A DNA stretch of 64,000 nucleotides, from NCBI GenBank assembly GCA_030266325.1, contig JAJDHT010000003.1, positions 1-64,000 on the forward strand, written 5' to 3'. Below the pieces are notes generated by a model. That model saw nothing but the letters and a program-made list of their open reading frames with translations. It did not search any database and was not told the origin of the DNA. A program made the translations under genes and the position numbers. Below are positions 8,560 through 17,971 of this stretch, in pieces. Origin of the DNA: Ruminococcaceae bacterium OttesenSCG-928-I18. GTDB taxonomy: Bacteria > Bacillota > Clostridia > Oscillospirales > Ruminococcaceae. The first letter of the stretch is position 1. Each line of letters begins with the position of its first letter.

Positions 8560-9723
8560 ATGGAAGACAAATTGAAAGGCACCATAGCCGAAGTGTTTAA
8601 CGAGATTGCAGAAGGCCTTTCGACCGGCAGTTTTGGTAAACGCGTGCGCGTTGGCTTGACACTGATGGGCAGCGAACACGGCGAAGAGGAGATGCTGCGC
8701 GGTGCCGAACAGGCTCAAAGTTCCGACTCATCCATCGAGGTCGTTGTCATCGGCTCCGCCCACGACACCGAGCTGGAACTGATTGAAGTGGCCACGCCCG
8801 AAGAAGGGCACGAAAAGATGGACGCGATGCTGGAAAGCGGGACGTTGGACGCCGCCGTGACCATGCATTACAGCTTCCCCATCGGCGTGTCCACCGTGGG
8901 ACGTGTCATCACCCCGGGTAAGGGCCGCAGCATGTATGTGGCCAACACCACGGGTACCTCGGACACCGACCGCGTGAGCGCCATGCTGAAGAATGCCATC
9001 GCGGGCATCGCCGTTGCCAAGGCCTGCGGCAACAAAAACCCCACGGTGGGTATCCTCAATATCGAAGGGGCCCGCCAGCTGGAGCGCAGCCTGCTGAAAC
9101 TCAAAGAGAACGGCTACGGCATCAACTTCACCCAGAGCGCCCGCGCCGACGGCGGCGTGACCATGCGCGGCAACGACCTGTTGCAGGGCGTGCCCGACAT
9201 CATGGTCATGGACAGCCTGACCGGCAACGTCGTCATCAAGGTGATGAGTTCCTTCATGACCGGCGGCAGCTATGAGGGTATTGGCGACGCCTACGGCCCC
9301 GGTGTGGGCGAAGGGTACGACCGCATCATCAACATCATCTCCCGCGCTTCGGGCGGCCCGGTGGTGGCAGGCGCATTGCGCTATGCCGGCGCCTGTGCCC
9401 GCGGCAAAGTGCTGGACAAGGTGAACGAAGAGTTCAAGGCCGCCAAGAAGGCGGGCCTGAACGATATCCTTGACGGTTTTGCCAAAGCGGCCGAAGCTGG
9501 AAAAGGTGGCGGGGAAGAGGACGTAAAGCCGCCGCCTGAGAAGGTGACGACCGAAGAGCTGACCGGTGTGGAAATCCTGGTCTTGGAAGATGCAGTCAAA
9601 GTACTGTGGAAAAAGGGCATCTATGCCACGAGCGGCATGGGCTGCACCGGCCCTGTGATCATGGTGGCCGGCGAGGACGCCGAAGCCGCAGAGGCGGCGC
9701 TCAAAGAAGCAGATTTCCTCTAG
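8560..9723 (+). CDS. grdD: Glycine/sarcosine/betaine reductase component C subunit alpha (GrdD)
   Basis: GLTLMGSEHGEEEMLRGAEQAQ...MHYSFPIGVSTVGRVITPGKGRSMYVANTTGTSDTDRVSAMLKNAI...; RBS GGAAAGGAGG; TAG stop followed by a second in-frame TAG. Confidence 0.93.
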   Translation: MEDKLKGTIAEVFNEIAEGLSTGSFGKRVRVGLTLMGSEHGEEEMLRGAEQAQSSDSSIEVVVIGSAHDTELELIEVATPEEGHEKMDAMLESGTLDAAVTMHYSFPIGVSTVGRVITPGKGRSMYVANTTGTSDTDRVSAMLKNAIAGIAVAKACGNKNPTVGILNIEGARQLERSLLKLKENGYGINFTQSARADGGVTMRGNDLLQGVPDIMVMDSLTGNVVIKVMSSFMTGGSYEGIGDAYGPGVGEGYDRIINIISRASGGPVVAGALRYAGACARGKVLDKVNEEFKAAKKAGLNDILDGFAKAAEAGKGGGEEDVKPPPEKVTTEELTGVEILVLEDAVKVLWKKGIYATSGMGCTGPVIMVAGEDAEAAEAALKEADFL

Positions 9724-9753
9724 AAGTAGCAGACCTTTCATTACACAAAGCGA

Positions 9754-9791
9754 AAACCTTCCATTGGCTAGCGCCAGTGGAAGGTTTTTTC
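9754..9791 (+). terminator. Intrinsic terminator after grdD
   Basis: AAACCTTCCATTGGC ... GCCAGTGGAAGGTTTTTT. Confidence 0.85.
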
Positions 9792-9919
9792 TGTGCACAT
9801 CATTCATGATTTCTATAGAAAATAACAATACATCGAAATAAACGATTTCCCTTTTTGCTTTTTGTGCGGTACAATTAATAAGGCACCGGGCCAAAAAAGA
9901 ACAGAAGGAGAAAGAGAAA

Positions 9920-10279
9920 ATGGCAGAACAGATGGGAAGCACCACAGAGCGTGTGGAGAGACTGAACGAGAGTTTAAAAGGGTATTGGGACGCTTCGCCC
10001 GAAGTGATTGGTGCGTTCAAGCAGCTGAGAAAAGCCGCTTGCAACGAAGAGGGCGCGCTGGATTTCAAGACGAAAGAGTGTATCGCTATAGCGGTCTCCA
10101 TTGCGCGCAAGTGTGAGCCTTGCATCCTGTCGCATCTGGAGGTGGGCATAAAGGCGGGCGTCACGCGCGAGGAGCTGGTCGAGGCGGGAAACATTGCCGT
10201 GCTCTTGTGCGGAGGCCCAGGATATGCCTATGCCACCTTCGCGCTGGAGGCCTATGACGACCTGGTGGCGGGCAAGTAA
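9920..10279 (+). CDS. Carboxymuconolactone decarboxylase / AhpD-like protein
   Basis: CIAIAVSIARKCEPCILSHLEVGIKAGVTREELVEAGNIAVLLCGGPGYAYA; CxxC...H AhpD core motif. Confidence 0.85.
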   Translation: MAEQMGSTTERVERLNESLKGYWDASPEVIGAFKQLRKAACNEEGALDFKTKECIAIAVSIARKCEPCILSHLEVGIKAGVTREELVEAGNIAVLLCGGPGYAYATFALEAYDDLVAGK

Positions 10280-10312
10280 AGAGAGAAAAACATAAAGGCG
10301 CCTTTCAGTGCG

Positions 10313-11473
10313 TTACGACCTCTTGGACAAAATGCCGGCCACCGCCGAGAGGCAGGCGTCGATCTCTTCTTCGGTGTTGAAATGGCTGGGAGAAAAACGC
10401 ACGGTACCCTGGGGAAAGGTGCCCAGGGTCTTGTGTGCATTGGGCGCGCAGTGTAACCCGCAACGGGTGAGAATATTGTATTCGTCGGCCAGGCGGAAGG
10501 ATATTTCGGCGTTGTCCAGCAGAGGAAAATCGACCGAGACGATCGGCGCACGGTTTTGCCAGTCGGAATGGCCGATTATGTTCGCCTGGGGCAGGGCACC
10601 CAGCCCCTCGCCAAGGCGCTGTGCCAGGGAGAGCTCGCGGCGCCGCAGGGCATCCATCCCCTTTTCTTCAAGGTAGGTCAGGGAGGCGTTCAATCCGTAG
10701 ATCCCGGGCAGGTTCATGGTGCCCGGCTCATACCGGTCCGGCAGGAAGGCGGGTACACTTTCGGAATCGGAGATGCTGCCTGTGCCTCCCGAAAGCAGGG
10801 GCTGCACCTCTTCCGCCATTTCGTCCCGGATGACAAACCCGCCGATTCCCTGGGGCCCCAGCAAGCTTTTGTGGCCGGTGAAAGCGAGGGCGTCGATGTG
10901 CATTTCCTGCATATGCAGGGGGAAGACCCCGGCGGTTTGTGCCGCGTCCAGCACAAAAAACAGGCCATGCCGTTGGCAGATTTTCCCAAGCTCTGTGATG
11001 GGCAGTAAGGTACCGCAGACATTTGACGCATGCAGGACAAAAAGGGCCTTCGTCGCCGGTTCTATGTTGTTTGTCACCTGATCCAATAAAAGTCGGCCTT
11101 CGTTGTCACAGGGCAGGCGGGTAAAGCGGACACCCTGGCTTTCCATCTGCACCAAAGGGCGCATCAGGCCGTTGTGTTCCATGCTGCTCACCAGGACATG
11201 GTCGCCCGGCCGCAGGAGGCCTTTGATCAAGAGGTTCAGTGAGGTGGTGACGTTGGGCGTGAAGATCACATTTTTGCTTTTGGGAAACCCGAACAATTTC
11301 GCCAGCTTCTCTCTGGTTTCAATCACGACGCCGGCGGCTGAGTACGCGCCTTCATAGCTTCCCCGGTTGACGTTGCAGCCGATGTCCTCGATGAAAAAAC
11401 GCATGGCATCCACCACGCCGGGCGCTTTGGGAAAAGAGGTGCTCGCATTGTCCAGATAGATTTGCTCTCTCAT
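10313..11473 (-). CDS. Aminotransferase class V-fold enzyme, cysteine desulfurase-like
   Basis: IYLDNASTSFPKAPGVVDAM...NVTTSLNLLIKGLL...FVLDAAQTAGVFPL...LAFTGHKSLLGPQGIGGFVIR (PLP Lys context). Confidence 0.85.
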   Translation of the reverse strand: MREQIYLDNASTSFPKAPGVVDAMRFFIEDIGCNVNRGSYEGAYSAAGVVIETREKLAKLFGFPKSKNVIFTPNVTTSLNLLIKGLLRPGDHVLVSSMEHNGLMRPLVQMESQGVRFTRLPCDNEGRLLLDQVTNNIEPATKALFVLHASNVCGTLLPITELGKICQRHGLFFVLDAAQTAGVFPLHMQEMHIDALAFTGHKSLLGPQGIGGFVIRDEMAEEVQPLLSGGTGSISDSESVPAFLPDRYEPGTMNLPGIYGLNASLTYLEEKGMDALRRRELSLAQRLGEGLGALPQANIIGHSDWQNRAPIVSVDFPLLDNAEISFRLADEYNILTRCGLHCAPNAHKTLGTFPQGTVRFSPSHFNTEEEIDACLSAVAGILSKRS

Positions 11474-11717
11474 AGTGTCCTCGGTTTTCAGTGATTTTTG
11501 TTTAGTTGAAGTCGCTATGTATCTTATTGTACACGGGACCTCTTGTTCATGCTACCGCTATAGATAAAAACGATAAAAGTACATGCTCCATTGAGAATAT
11601 CTATTTCCCTTTTGGCCGTGGTTTCGCTATCATGGTAAAGGTGGTTTGGCACAATTAGGATTGGCTACGCTTGGTGCTAAGCGGCCTTTTATGGGTATTG
11701 TATTGGGAGGAAAAAAG

Positions 11718-12821
11718 ATGTCGACAAGAAATCAGAGAATTTTACTGCTCGTGACGGGGCTGGTTATCGGGGCGATTGCGGTGGCCCTGGTTTGGTTCGG
11801 AAACCCCAAGAACATGGGGTTTTGCATCGCCTGTTTCATAAGGGATATTGCCGGGGGCATCGGTCTGCACCGTGCCGAGCCCGTGCAGTACATCCGGCCT
11901 GAAATCATCGGTATGGTTTTGGGTACCTTCCTGGTTGCGGCCGGGGCCAAAGAGTTCAAGGTGCGCGGAGGTTCCTCTCCGGTTTTGCGCTTTGTGCTTG
12001 GGTTTGTCATGATGGTGGGGGCCTTGATGTTCCTTGGATGCCCGCTGAGAATGATTCTCAGGCTGGCCGGGGGCGACATGAATGCCCTGTTCGGGCTGGC
12101 CGGATTTGTGGGCGGTATTCTGGTGGGAATTTTCTTCCTGAACCGGGGTTTTACCCTGAAGCGTACCTATACCATGCCCGTTCTGGAAGGGTTTGCCCTG
12201 CCCGCGGGCGTGGTGGCGCTTTTGCTCTTCCTGGTTGCGGGGGCCAGTTTCCTGTTTTTCAGCGTTGAGGGCCCCGGTTCAATGCATGCGCCGGTTGCCA
12301 TTGCCCTGGTTGCAGGGCTTGTGGTGGGTGCGTTGGCACAGCGTTCTCGTCTTTGCATGGCGGGGGGCATACGTGACGTTTTGCTGTTTAAAGACCCCAC
12401 CCTGCTTTTGGGTTTCCTGGGAATCTTTGCGGCCGCACTCGTCGGTAACCTGGCACTGGGATATTTCAATCTCGGCTTTGCAGACCAGCCGGTAGCACAC
12501 ACCGATGGCGTGTGGAATTTCCTCGGCATGGTGGTTGTGGGCTTCGCCGCTGTATTGCTGGGCGGCTGCCCGCTGCGCCAGTTGGTTTTGGCGGGGGAGG
12601 GCAACTCCGATTCTGTGCTCACGGTACTGGGTATGCTGGTGGGCGCGGCCTGCTGCCACAACTTTAAGCTCGCCTCTTCGGCCGAGGGCCCCACGCCGAA
12701 CGGAAAAATTGCGGTTATCATCGGTCTGGTGATCCTGGTGCTGGTAGCCGTTTTGAACTCAGAACTTCTGAAGAAAAAAGTGGGCGCCTCTTCCGGGAAA
12801 GGGGCGGCGCAGGCCGAATGA
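11718..12821 (+). CDS. yedE: YedE/YeeE family membrane protein, putative selenium transporter
   Basis: GNPKNMGFCIACFIRDIAGGIGLHRAEPVQYIRPEIIG...LGCPLRMILRLAGGDMNALFGLAGF...GGCPLRQLVLAGEGNSDS; RBS GGGAGGAAAAAAG. Confidence 0.85.
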   Translation: MSTRNQRILLLVTGLVIGAIAVALVWFGNPKNMGFCIACFIRDIAGGIGLHRAEPVQYIRPEIIGMVLGTFLVAAGAKEFKVRGGSSPVLRFVLGFVMMVGALMFLGCPLRMILRLAGGDMNALFGLAGFVGGILVGIFFLNRGFTLKRTYTMPVLEGFALPAGVVALLLFLVAGASFLFFSVEGPGSMHAPVAIALVAGLVVGALAQRSRLCMAGGIRDVLLFKDPTLLLGFLGIFAAALVGNLALGYFNLGFADQPVAHTDGVWNFLGMVVVGFAAVLLGGCPLRQLVLAGEGNSDSVLTVLGMLVGAACCHNFKLASSAEGPTPNGKIAVIIGLVILVLVAVLNSELLKKKVGASSGKGAAQAE

Positions 12822-12911
12822 AGCACATTGCCTGCAGCGAGTTACGGGGTAGTAGACCCCCTACTGGCGGGATAGAAAAACGATAAAAAGCAGTGAGAAA
12901 GGACGAGTGAG

Positions 12912-13127
12912 ATGGCGGAAGTGATTGATGCGCGTGGGCGTTCCTGCCCCGAGCCGGTGTTGCTGACAAAAAAAGCCGTGGCGACAAAGCAGGACAGTTA
13001 CGAGGTGCTTGTGGACAGCCGCACGGCGATGCAAAATGTGACGCGGTTTGCCACGAGTGTGGGATATAAGGTGGATGTCACGCAGCAGGACGACGATTAT
13101 CGGCTTGTGCTGCGTGCAGAAGGGTAA
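12912..13127 (+). CDS. yedF: TusA/YedF family sulfurtransferase-like protein
   Basis: IDARGRSCPEPVLLTKKAV (CPxP motif), 71 aa. Confidence 0.85.
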   Translation: MAEVIDARGRSCPEPVLLTKKAVATKQDSYEVLVDSRTAMQNVTRFATSVGYKVDVTQQDDDYRLVLRAEG

Positions 13128-13132
13128 ACCAG

Positions 13133-13378
13133 ATGACGGATACGTATGTCGCCACCTTCTTTTCCCATTATGACGCCGTCCGGTTTTCCAAAAATGCGCA
13201 GGACATGGGCATCCGGGTCAAACTGATGCCGGTGCCCCGAAAAGTGAGCTCTTCCTGTGGAACGGGAGCGGTATTCGAGACGGATCAAACGGATTACGCA
13301 AGTTTCGCACAGGAGGGCGTGGATAAAATTTATCTTTTTCGCGAAGAAACCTATACTCTGGTTTTTGAAACTGAGTGA
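13133..13378 (+). CDS. DUF3343 domain protein (putative Se/S carrier-like)
   Basis: YVATFFSHYDAVRFSKNAQDMGIRVKLMPVPRKVSSSCGTGAVFE; adjacent to yedE/yedF. Confidence 0.8.
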   Translation: MTDTYVATFFSHYDAVRFSKNAQDMGIRVKLMPVPRKVSSSCGTGAVFETDQTDYASFAQEGVDKIYLFREETYTLVFETE

Positions 13379-13401
13379 TTGCGCGGCAGGGAACAGAAGA
13401 A

Positions 13402-13462
13402 CAAACGGTAAGAAGGCAGCTCAAAAGAGAAGGCAGCTCAAAAGCTGCCTTCTTACCGTTTG
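13402..13462. terminator. Long inverted repeat, likely bidirectional terminator
   Basis: CAAACGGTAAGAAGGCAGCT (13402-13421) / AGCTGCCTTCTTACCGTTTG (13443-13462), between convergent genes; AAGGCAGCTCAAAAG unit duplicated in tandem inside. Confidence 0.7.
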
Positions 13463-13520
13463 CTGGGAAAACCCGGGTATGCGTAACCCGGTACCTCTTG
13501 TCATGTGCCGTCCCCAAAAA

Positions 13521-14459
13521 CTATTTCACCAGTTCCACCCAGAATTCGAACAGCAGGTCGGTTTTTCCATCCAAAACCGGCCAGATAGTGTAGTCAGACC
13601 AGGGTTTTTCATTGGCATTGTACCAATCGATCAGTTGGGCGAAACTCTCTTCGGTGAACGTGTGGTAGTGGATGTCGGGCCCATGGCCGTCGAGGAAGGC
13701 TTCGTATTTTTGCCGGCTGTTGTGCCAATTGTGCGCCGTTTCGTAGAGTTCGTCAGAAAAGATGGCGTATTCGCTGAAGTCCATCAGGTCGAACACATAG
13801 CGCTCATAGTTGTACTGGCGGTAATCCTCCACCAAATGCCGGAGGCTGGTGGTGGCACGGGGCTTGTCCAGGGTGTACTCCTTGTGAGGCACAACGAGGA
13901 AAAATCGGCCCCCGGGCTTCAACTTCCGGTATGCGAGGGAGAGCACTCCTATGGGGTCGTAGGTGTGCTCGATGGAGTGGGCGCTCGCCAGAAAATCATA
14001 CGCTTCGTCGGGCAGGCCCTGCATGTGGTTTAAATCGGTTTGGTAATGAACGGGAACAAATTCCCCCTCGTAGCCGGTGGTGCAGCCTTCTCCGACTTTA
14101 AAAGGGTCGGCATACGTTAAGTGGCAACCCAAGGGGAAGGGCATGGGCTGCGCGGCAGCGCCGAATTCCACCCCTTTTCCCCGGTAATGCTGGAGCAGGT
14201 AAGCCCTTGCCTCACTGAAATTGTTTGTGTCCTCAAGCCGGCCCGGCGGGTAACACAGCGGGTAGGAAAGAGGCAGAGAGGCGGTTTCTTCGGCATTCAC
14301 GGTCTCTACGAGGGACGCGTCGAAAAGCCCGTTTGAGTAAAACTCAATCGAGGCAATCCAGTGTTTTTCCCCATTGCGCACGAAATAGTTCTGCCCGTTG
14401 TAGGGTGGCTCGTTGCAACACAAAAGACGATCCGAAGAGGGGTGAAATAAAGCGTCCAA
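13521..14459 (-). CDS. Class I SAM-dependent methyltransferase-like protein
   Basis: GKGVEFGAAAQPMPF...DFLASAHSIEHTYDPIGVLSLAYRKLKPGGRFFLVVPHKEYT, methyltransferase motifs. Confidence 0.7.
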   Translation of the reverse strand: MDALFHPSSDRLLCCNEPPYNGQNYFVRNGEKHWIASIEFYSNGLFDASLVETVNAEETASLPLSYPLCYPPGRLEDTNNFSEARAYLLQHYRGKGVEFGAAAQPMPFPLGCHLTYADPFKVGEGCTTGYEGEFVPVHYQTDLNHMQGLPDEAYDFLASAHSIEHTYDPIGVLSLAYRKLKPGGRFFLVVPHKEYTLDKPRATTSLRHLVEDYRQYNYERYVFDLMDFSEYAIFSDELYETAHNWHNSRQKYEAFLDGHGPDIHYHTFTEESFAQLIDWYNANEKPWSDYTIWPVLDGKTDLLFEFWVELVK

Positions 14460-14471
14460 AGAAAAGCCTCC

Positions 14472-15758
14472 TTAGGGCCATAAACCCCTGGTTTTTTGGG
14501 CTTCGACAACACGTTTGATGGCGATGAGGTAGGCCCCGGTGCGCATGGGAACCCCTTTTTCTTTCGAGATATCCCACACCTCCTCAAAAGAGCGGTTCAT
14601 GATGGGCTCCATACGGGCATTGACCTCTTCCTCGGTCCAATACATCGATTGGATATTCTGCACCCACTCGAAGTAGGAGACGACGACACCGCCGGCGTTG
14701 GCGAGGATGTCGGGCACGATGGTCACGCCCTTTTTCTCGAGGATGGCGTCACTCTCGACGGTGGTGGGGCCATTGGCAGCTTCCACAATGATTTTTGCCT
14801 TGACATTGTCCACGGTTTTGTCGTTGATCTGATTTTCGAGCGCGGCGGGAATCAGCACGGTACAGTCTACGCCCAACAGCTCCTCATTGCCGATGTGCTT
14901 TACCCCTTCCTGTTCGTACCCTTCCAGCAGCTTTCCGCCGGAGGTAAACTCCAAGATGCGTGGGATGTCCAGTCCTTCGGCGCAGTACAAACCGCCGGAA
15001 ACATCGCTCGCTGCGACGATTTTGGCGCCCTTTTCATGCAGCAATTTGGAGGTGATGCTGCCCACATTGCCAAACCCCTGCACGGCCACGCTGACACCGT
15101 TTACGGGCATGTCCATCTTTTTGAGGATGTTGAGCGTGGAGAGCATGACGCCGCGCCCTGTGGCCTCGTTACGGCCGGGCGCCCCGCCCACGGAAAGGGG
15201 TTTGCCGGTGACCACACCCGGGACACAATGGCCGCGAAGCATGCTGTAGGTATCCATAATCCAGCCCATGACTTCGGCATTCGTACCCACATCCGGTGCG
15301 GGAATGTCTGAATCCGGCCCGATCACCGGGGCAATCATGGAAGTGAAGCGGCGGGTCAGCCGGCGAAGCTCCCCTTTCGAGAGCTTGAAAGGATCTACCA
15401 CCACGCCGCCTTTGGCACCGCCGTAAGGGATGTTGACGACGGCACATTTGAAGGTCATCCAGGCGGCGAGCGCTTTCACCTCGTCTTTGTTGACGTTCGG
15501 ATGATAACGCAGGCCGCCCTTGGCCGGGCCTCGCAGGGTGGAGTGCTGTACACGGTATCCATCGAACACCCGGACGCTGCCGTCATCCATTTCCACAGGC
15601 ACCGAGACCTGCAGCTCCCTCTCAGGGTATTTGATCATCTCATAGTCCTGGGGGGGATACCCCAAAAGGGATGCCGCGTTATCCACTACTTTCAGAACAT
15701 TCTCGAACGGATTGTACTCTGCCAATTTTATCAGCCTCATTTCTATAAAGTGACACAA
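14472..15758 (-). CDS. gdhA: Glu/Leu/Phe/Val dehydrogenase (glutamate dehydrogenase)
   Basis: HSTLRGPAKGGLRYHPNVNKDEVKALAAWMTFKCAVVNIPYGGAKGGVVVDP...GFGNVGS; start codon uncertain. Confidence 0.9.
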   Translation of the reverse strand: MCHFIEMRLIKLAEYNPFENVLKVVDNAASLLGYPPQDYEMIKYPERELQVSVPVEMDDGSVRVFDGYRVQHSTLRGPAKGGLRYHPNVNKDEVKALAAWMTFKCAVVNIPYGGAKGGVVVDPFKLSKGELRRLTRRFTSMIAPVIGPDSDIPAPDVGTNAEVMGWIMDTYSMLRGHCVPGVVTGKPLSVGGAPGRNEATGRGVMLSTLNILKKMDMPVNGVSVAVQGFGNVGSITSKLLHEKGAKIVAASDVSGGLYCAEGLDIPRILEFTSGGKLLEGYEQEGVKHIGNEELLGVDCTVLIPAALENQINDKTVDNVKAKIIVEAANGPTTVESDAILEKKGVTIVPDILANAGGVVVSYFEWVQNIQSMYWTEEEVNARMEPIMNRSFEEVWDISKEKGVPMRTGAYLIAIKRVVEAQKTRGLWP

Positions 15759-15827
15759 TGGGTTTTTTGTTTTTTTGCATACAATAACCTGTCAGCATAG
15801 GATGATGCTGACAGGCAGGTGTGTGTG

Positions 15828-16739
15828 CTATTTTCCGAACGTGTCCGTGATGATCGAGACAATCTCGCTGCCGATGCGCTGCTGGGCCTCCTTGGTGGAT
15901 GCGCCGATATGCGGGGTGAGTGAGATTTTCGGATGGGTGTAGAGTTTTTCGTTCTTCGAAGGTTCTTCGGCGTACACGTCGATGGCTGCTGCCGCCACCT
16001 TGCCCGAATCAAGCGCCTCGATCAGCGCGTCTTCGGCAACCAGGCCGCCACGTGCGGTATTTACGACGTAGACACCGTCTTTCATCTTGGCAAATTCGGC
16101 CTTGTCGACAATGGGCTTGTCACTCTTGGGCACATGCAGGGAGATGAAATCCGATTTGCTGAGAACCTCGTCCGAAGAGACGCAACGCAGGGGCTCATTT
16201 TCAGGCAGGGGCCCAAGGGGATCGGTGTAGATGACATCCATGCCGAGCGCCAGGGCTTTTTTACCCACACTGCGGCCGATGCGCCCGCAGCCGATCAGGC
16301 CAAGGGTCTTGCCAGCCAGCTCAATGCCGCCTGCATACTGTTTTTTCTCCCACTTGCCTTCGCGCATGGTCACGTTGGCGATGTAGATGAAGCGGGCAAG
16401 GCTGAACATATGCCCGATGGCCAGCTCCGCCACGGCGTCGGAGGAGGCGTTGGGTGTGTTGGTCACATCAATGCCCTTGCTTTTTGCGTACTCCACGTCG
16501 ATGTTGTCAACGCCCACACCGCCGCGGATGATCAGTTTGAGCCGGCCGCCTTCGACGGCGGCGTCGATGATGGGCTGCCGCACTTTGGTGGCGCTGCGCA
16601 CGACGAGTACGTCAAATTCCTTCACCTGTTTGGCGAGCTCATCGGGCTCGTAAAATTGCTGGACCACTTCATAGCCAGACTCCGTCAGTTTGGCAACGGC
16701 CGATTTATCCATGCCGTCGCTGGCAAGAACTCTTGTCAT
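15828..16739 (-). CDS. serA: D-3-phosphoglycerate dehydrogenase (short form, no ACT domain seen)
   Basis: VLVVRSATKVRQPIIDAA...GVGVDNIDVEYAKSKGI...GLIGCGRIGRSVGKKA...TPHIGASTKEAQQRI. Confidence 0.9.
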   Translation of the reverse strand: MTRVLASDGMDKSAVAKLTESGYEVVQQFYEPDELAKQVKEFDVLVVRSATKVRQPIIDAAVEGGRLKLIIRGGVGVDNIDVEYAKSKGIDVTNTPNASSDAVAELAIGHMFSLARFIYIANVTMREGKWEKKQYAGGIELAGKTLGLIGCGRIGRSVGKKALALGMDVIYTDPLGPLPENEPLRCVSSDEVLSKSDFISLHVPKSDKPIVDKAEFAKMKDGVYVVNTARGGLVAEDALIEALDSGKVAAAAIDVYAEEPSKNEKLYTHPKISLTPHIGASTKEAQQRIGSEIVSIITDTFGK

Positions 16740-16824
16740 GAAAAACCCTCTTTTCCTTGTTTAATCTACTTGTGACCGCCCTGGGAAAGGCTCCCCACGG
16801 CGAAACCGGAGAAAACAGGCCCGT

Positions 16825-17913
16825 TTAGCCGTTTTCTTTTGCAAACTTCTCCATGAAATCGACGAGATGCTGGACACCCTCTTTGGGCATTGCGTTGTAG
16901 ATGGAAGCGCGCAGGCCGCCCACCGAACGGTGGCCCTTGAGGTTCGACATGTTGTTTTGCGCGCTCTCTTTGACGAACTTTGCGTCCAAATCTTCGTTTG
17001 GTGTTTTGAAGGTGACGTTCATCATCGAGCGGTAGTCCTTCTCCACAGCGGTCGAGTAGAAGCTGGAGGAATCGAGGTAGTCGTACAGAATACCCGCTTT
17101 CTCTTGGTTGAACTTTTTACGCTGCTCGAGGCCGCCCGTTTTCTCGATCCACTCCAGCACCAGCATGGCCATATAGATGGAATAGGTGGGCGGGGTGTTG
17201 TACATCGAGTCTTTTTCGGCCATGGTCTTGTAGTTCAGCATGGTGGGAGTGCCGGGCAGTGGGTCGTGCAGCAGGTCTTTTTTGATGATGACCACGGTGA
17301 GGCCGGCCGGGGCGATGTTCTTCTGGGCGCCGGCGTAAATGAGGCCGTATTTCGAGACGTCGACGGGCTCGGACAAAATGCAGGAGGACATGTCCGAAAC
17401 GATGGGCACGCTGCCGGTGTCGGGCAGATAGTTCCAGCGGCTGCCTACGATCGTGTTGTTCTGGCACATGTGGAAATAGTCGGCCTTTGCGTCCAGCGTC
17501 AAATCGTTCTGCTGGGGGATGCGTACAAAGTTGACATCTTTCGTGGAGCCGGCGACGTTGATGGTTTTTCCCTCAAATTTCTGCGCCTCTTTGTAGGCGT
17601 TGGTAGAGAAGGTGCCCGTCAGGGTGTAGTCGGCAATGCCGTTTCCAGCCAGCAGGTTCATGGGCACCATGGCGAACTGCATGGTGGCGCCGCCCTGCAA
17701 AAACAGCACCTTGTAGTCGTCGGGGATGTTCATCACCTTGTGGAACATCTCTTCGGTGTGCACGATGATCTCGTCGTACACTTTCGAGCGGTGGCTCATC
17801 TCCATGACGGACATGCCGCTGCCCTTGTAATCCATCAGTTCGTCACGGGCCTGCTCCAGCACCGGCACGGGCAGGATGGAAGGCCCCGCGGAAAAATTGT
17901 AAAGTCTTGGCAT
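16825..17913 (-). CDS. serC: Phosphoserine aminotransferase
   Basis: YNFSAGPSILPVPVLEQARDELMDYKGSGMSVMEMSHRSK...YAGAQKNIAPAGLTVVI...LKGHRSVGGLRASIYNAMP. Confidence 0.95.
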   Translation of the reverse strand: MPRLYNFSAGPSILPVPVLEQARDELMDYKGSGMSVMEMSHRSKVYDEIIVHTEEMFHKVMNIPDDYKVLFLQGGATMQFAMVPMNLLAGNGIADYTLTGTFSTNAYKEAQKFEGKTINVAGSTKDVNFVRIPQQNDLTLDAKADYFHMCQNNTIVGSRWNYLPDTGSVPIVSDMSSCILSEPVDVSKYGLIYAGAQKNIAPAGLTVVIIKKDLLHDPLPGTPTMLNYKTMAEKDSMYNTPPTYSIYMAMLVLEWIEKTGGLEQRKKFNQEKAGILYDYLDSSSFYSTAVEKDYRSMMNVTFKTPNEDLDAKFVKESAQNNMSNLKGHRSVGGLRASIYNAMPKEGVQHLVDFMEKFAKENG

Positions 17914-17971
17914 TGTGTTCTCCTCCTAAATCTGCTTTCCTCTGAACTTACTATATGAATGATATCTGCAA

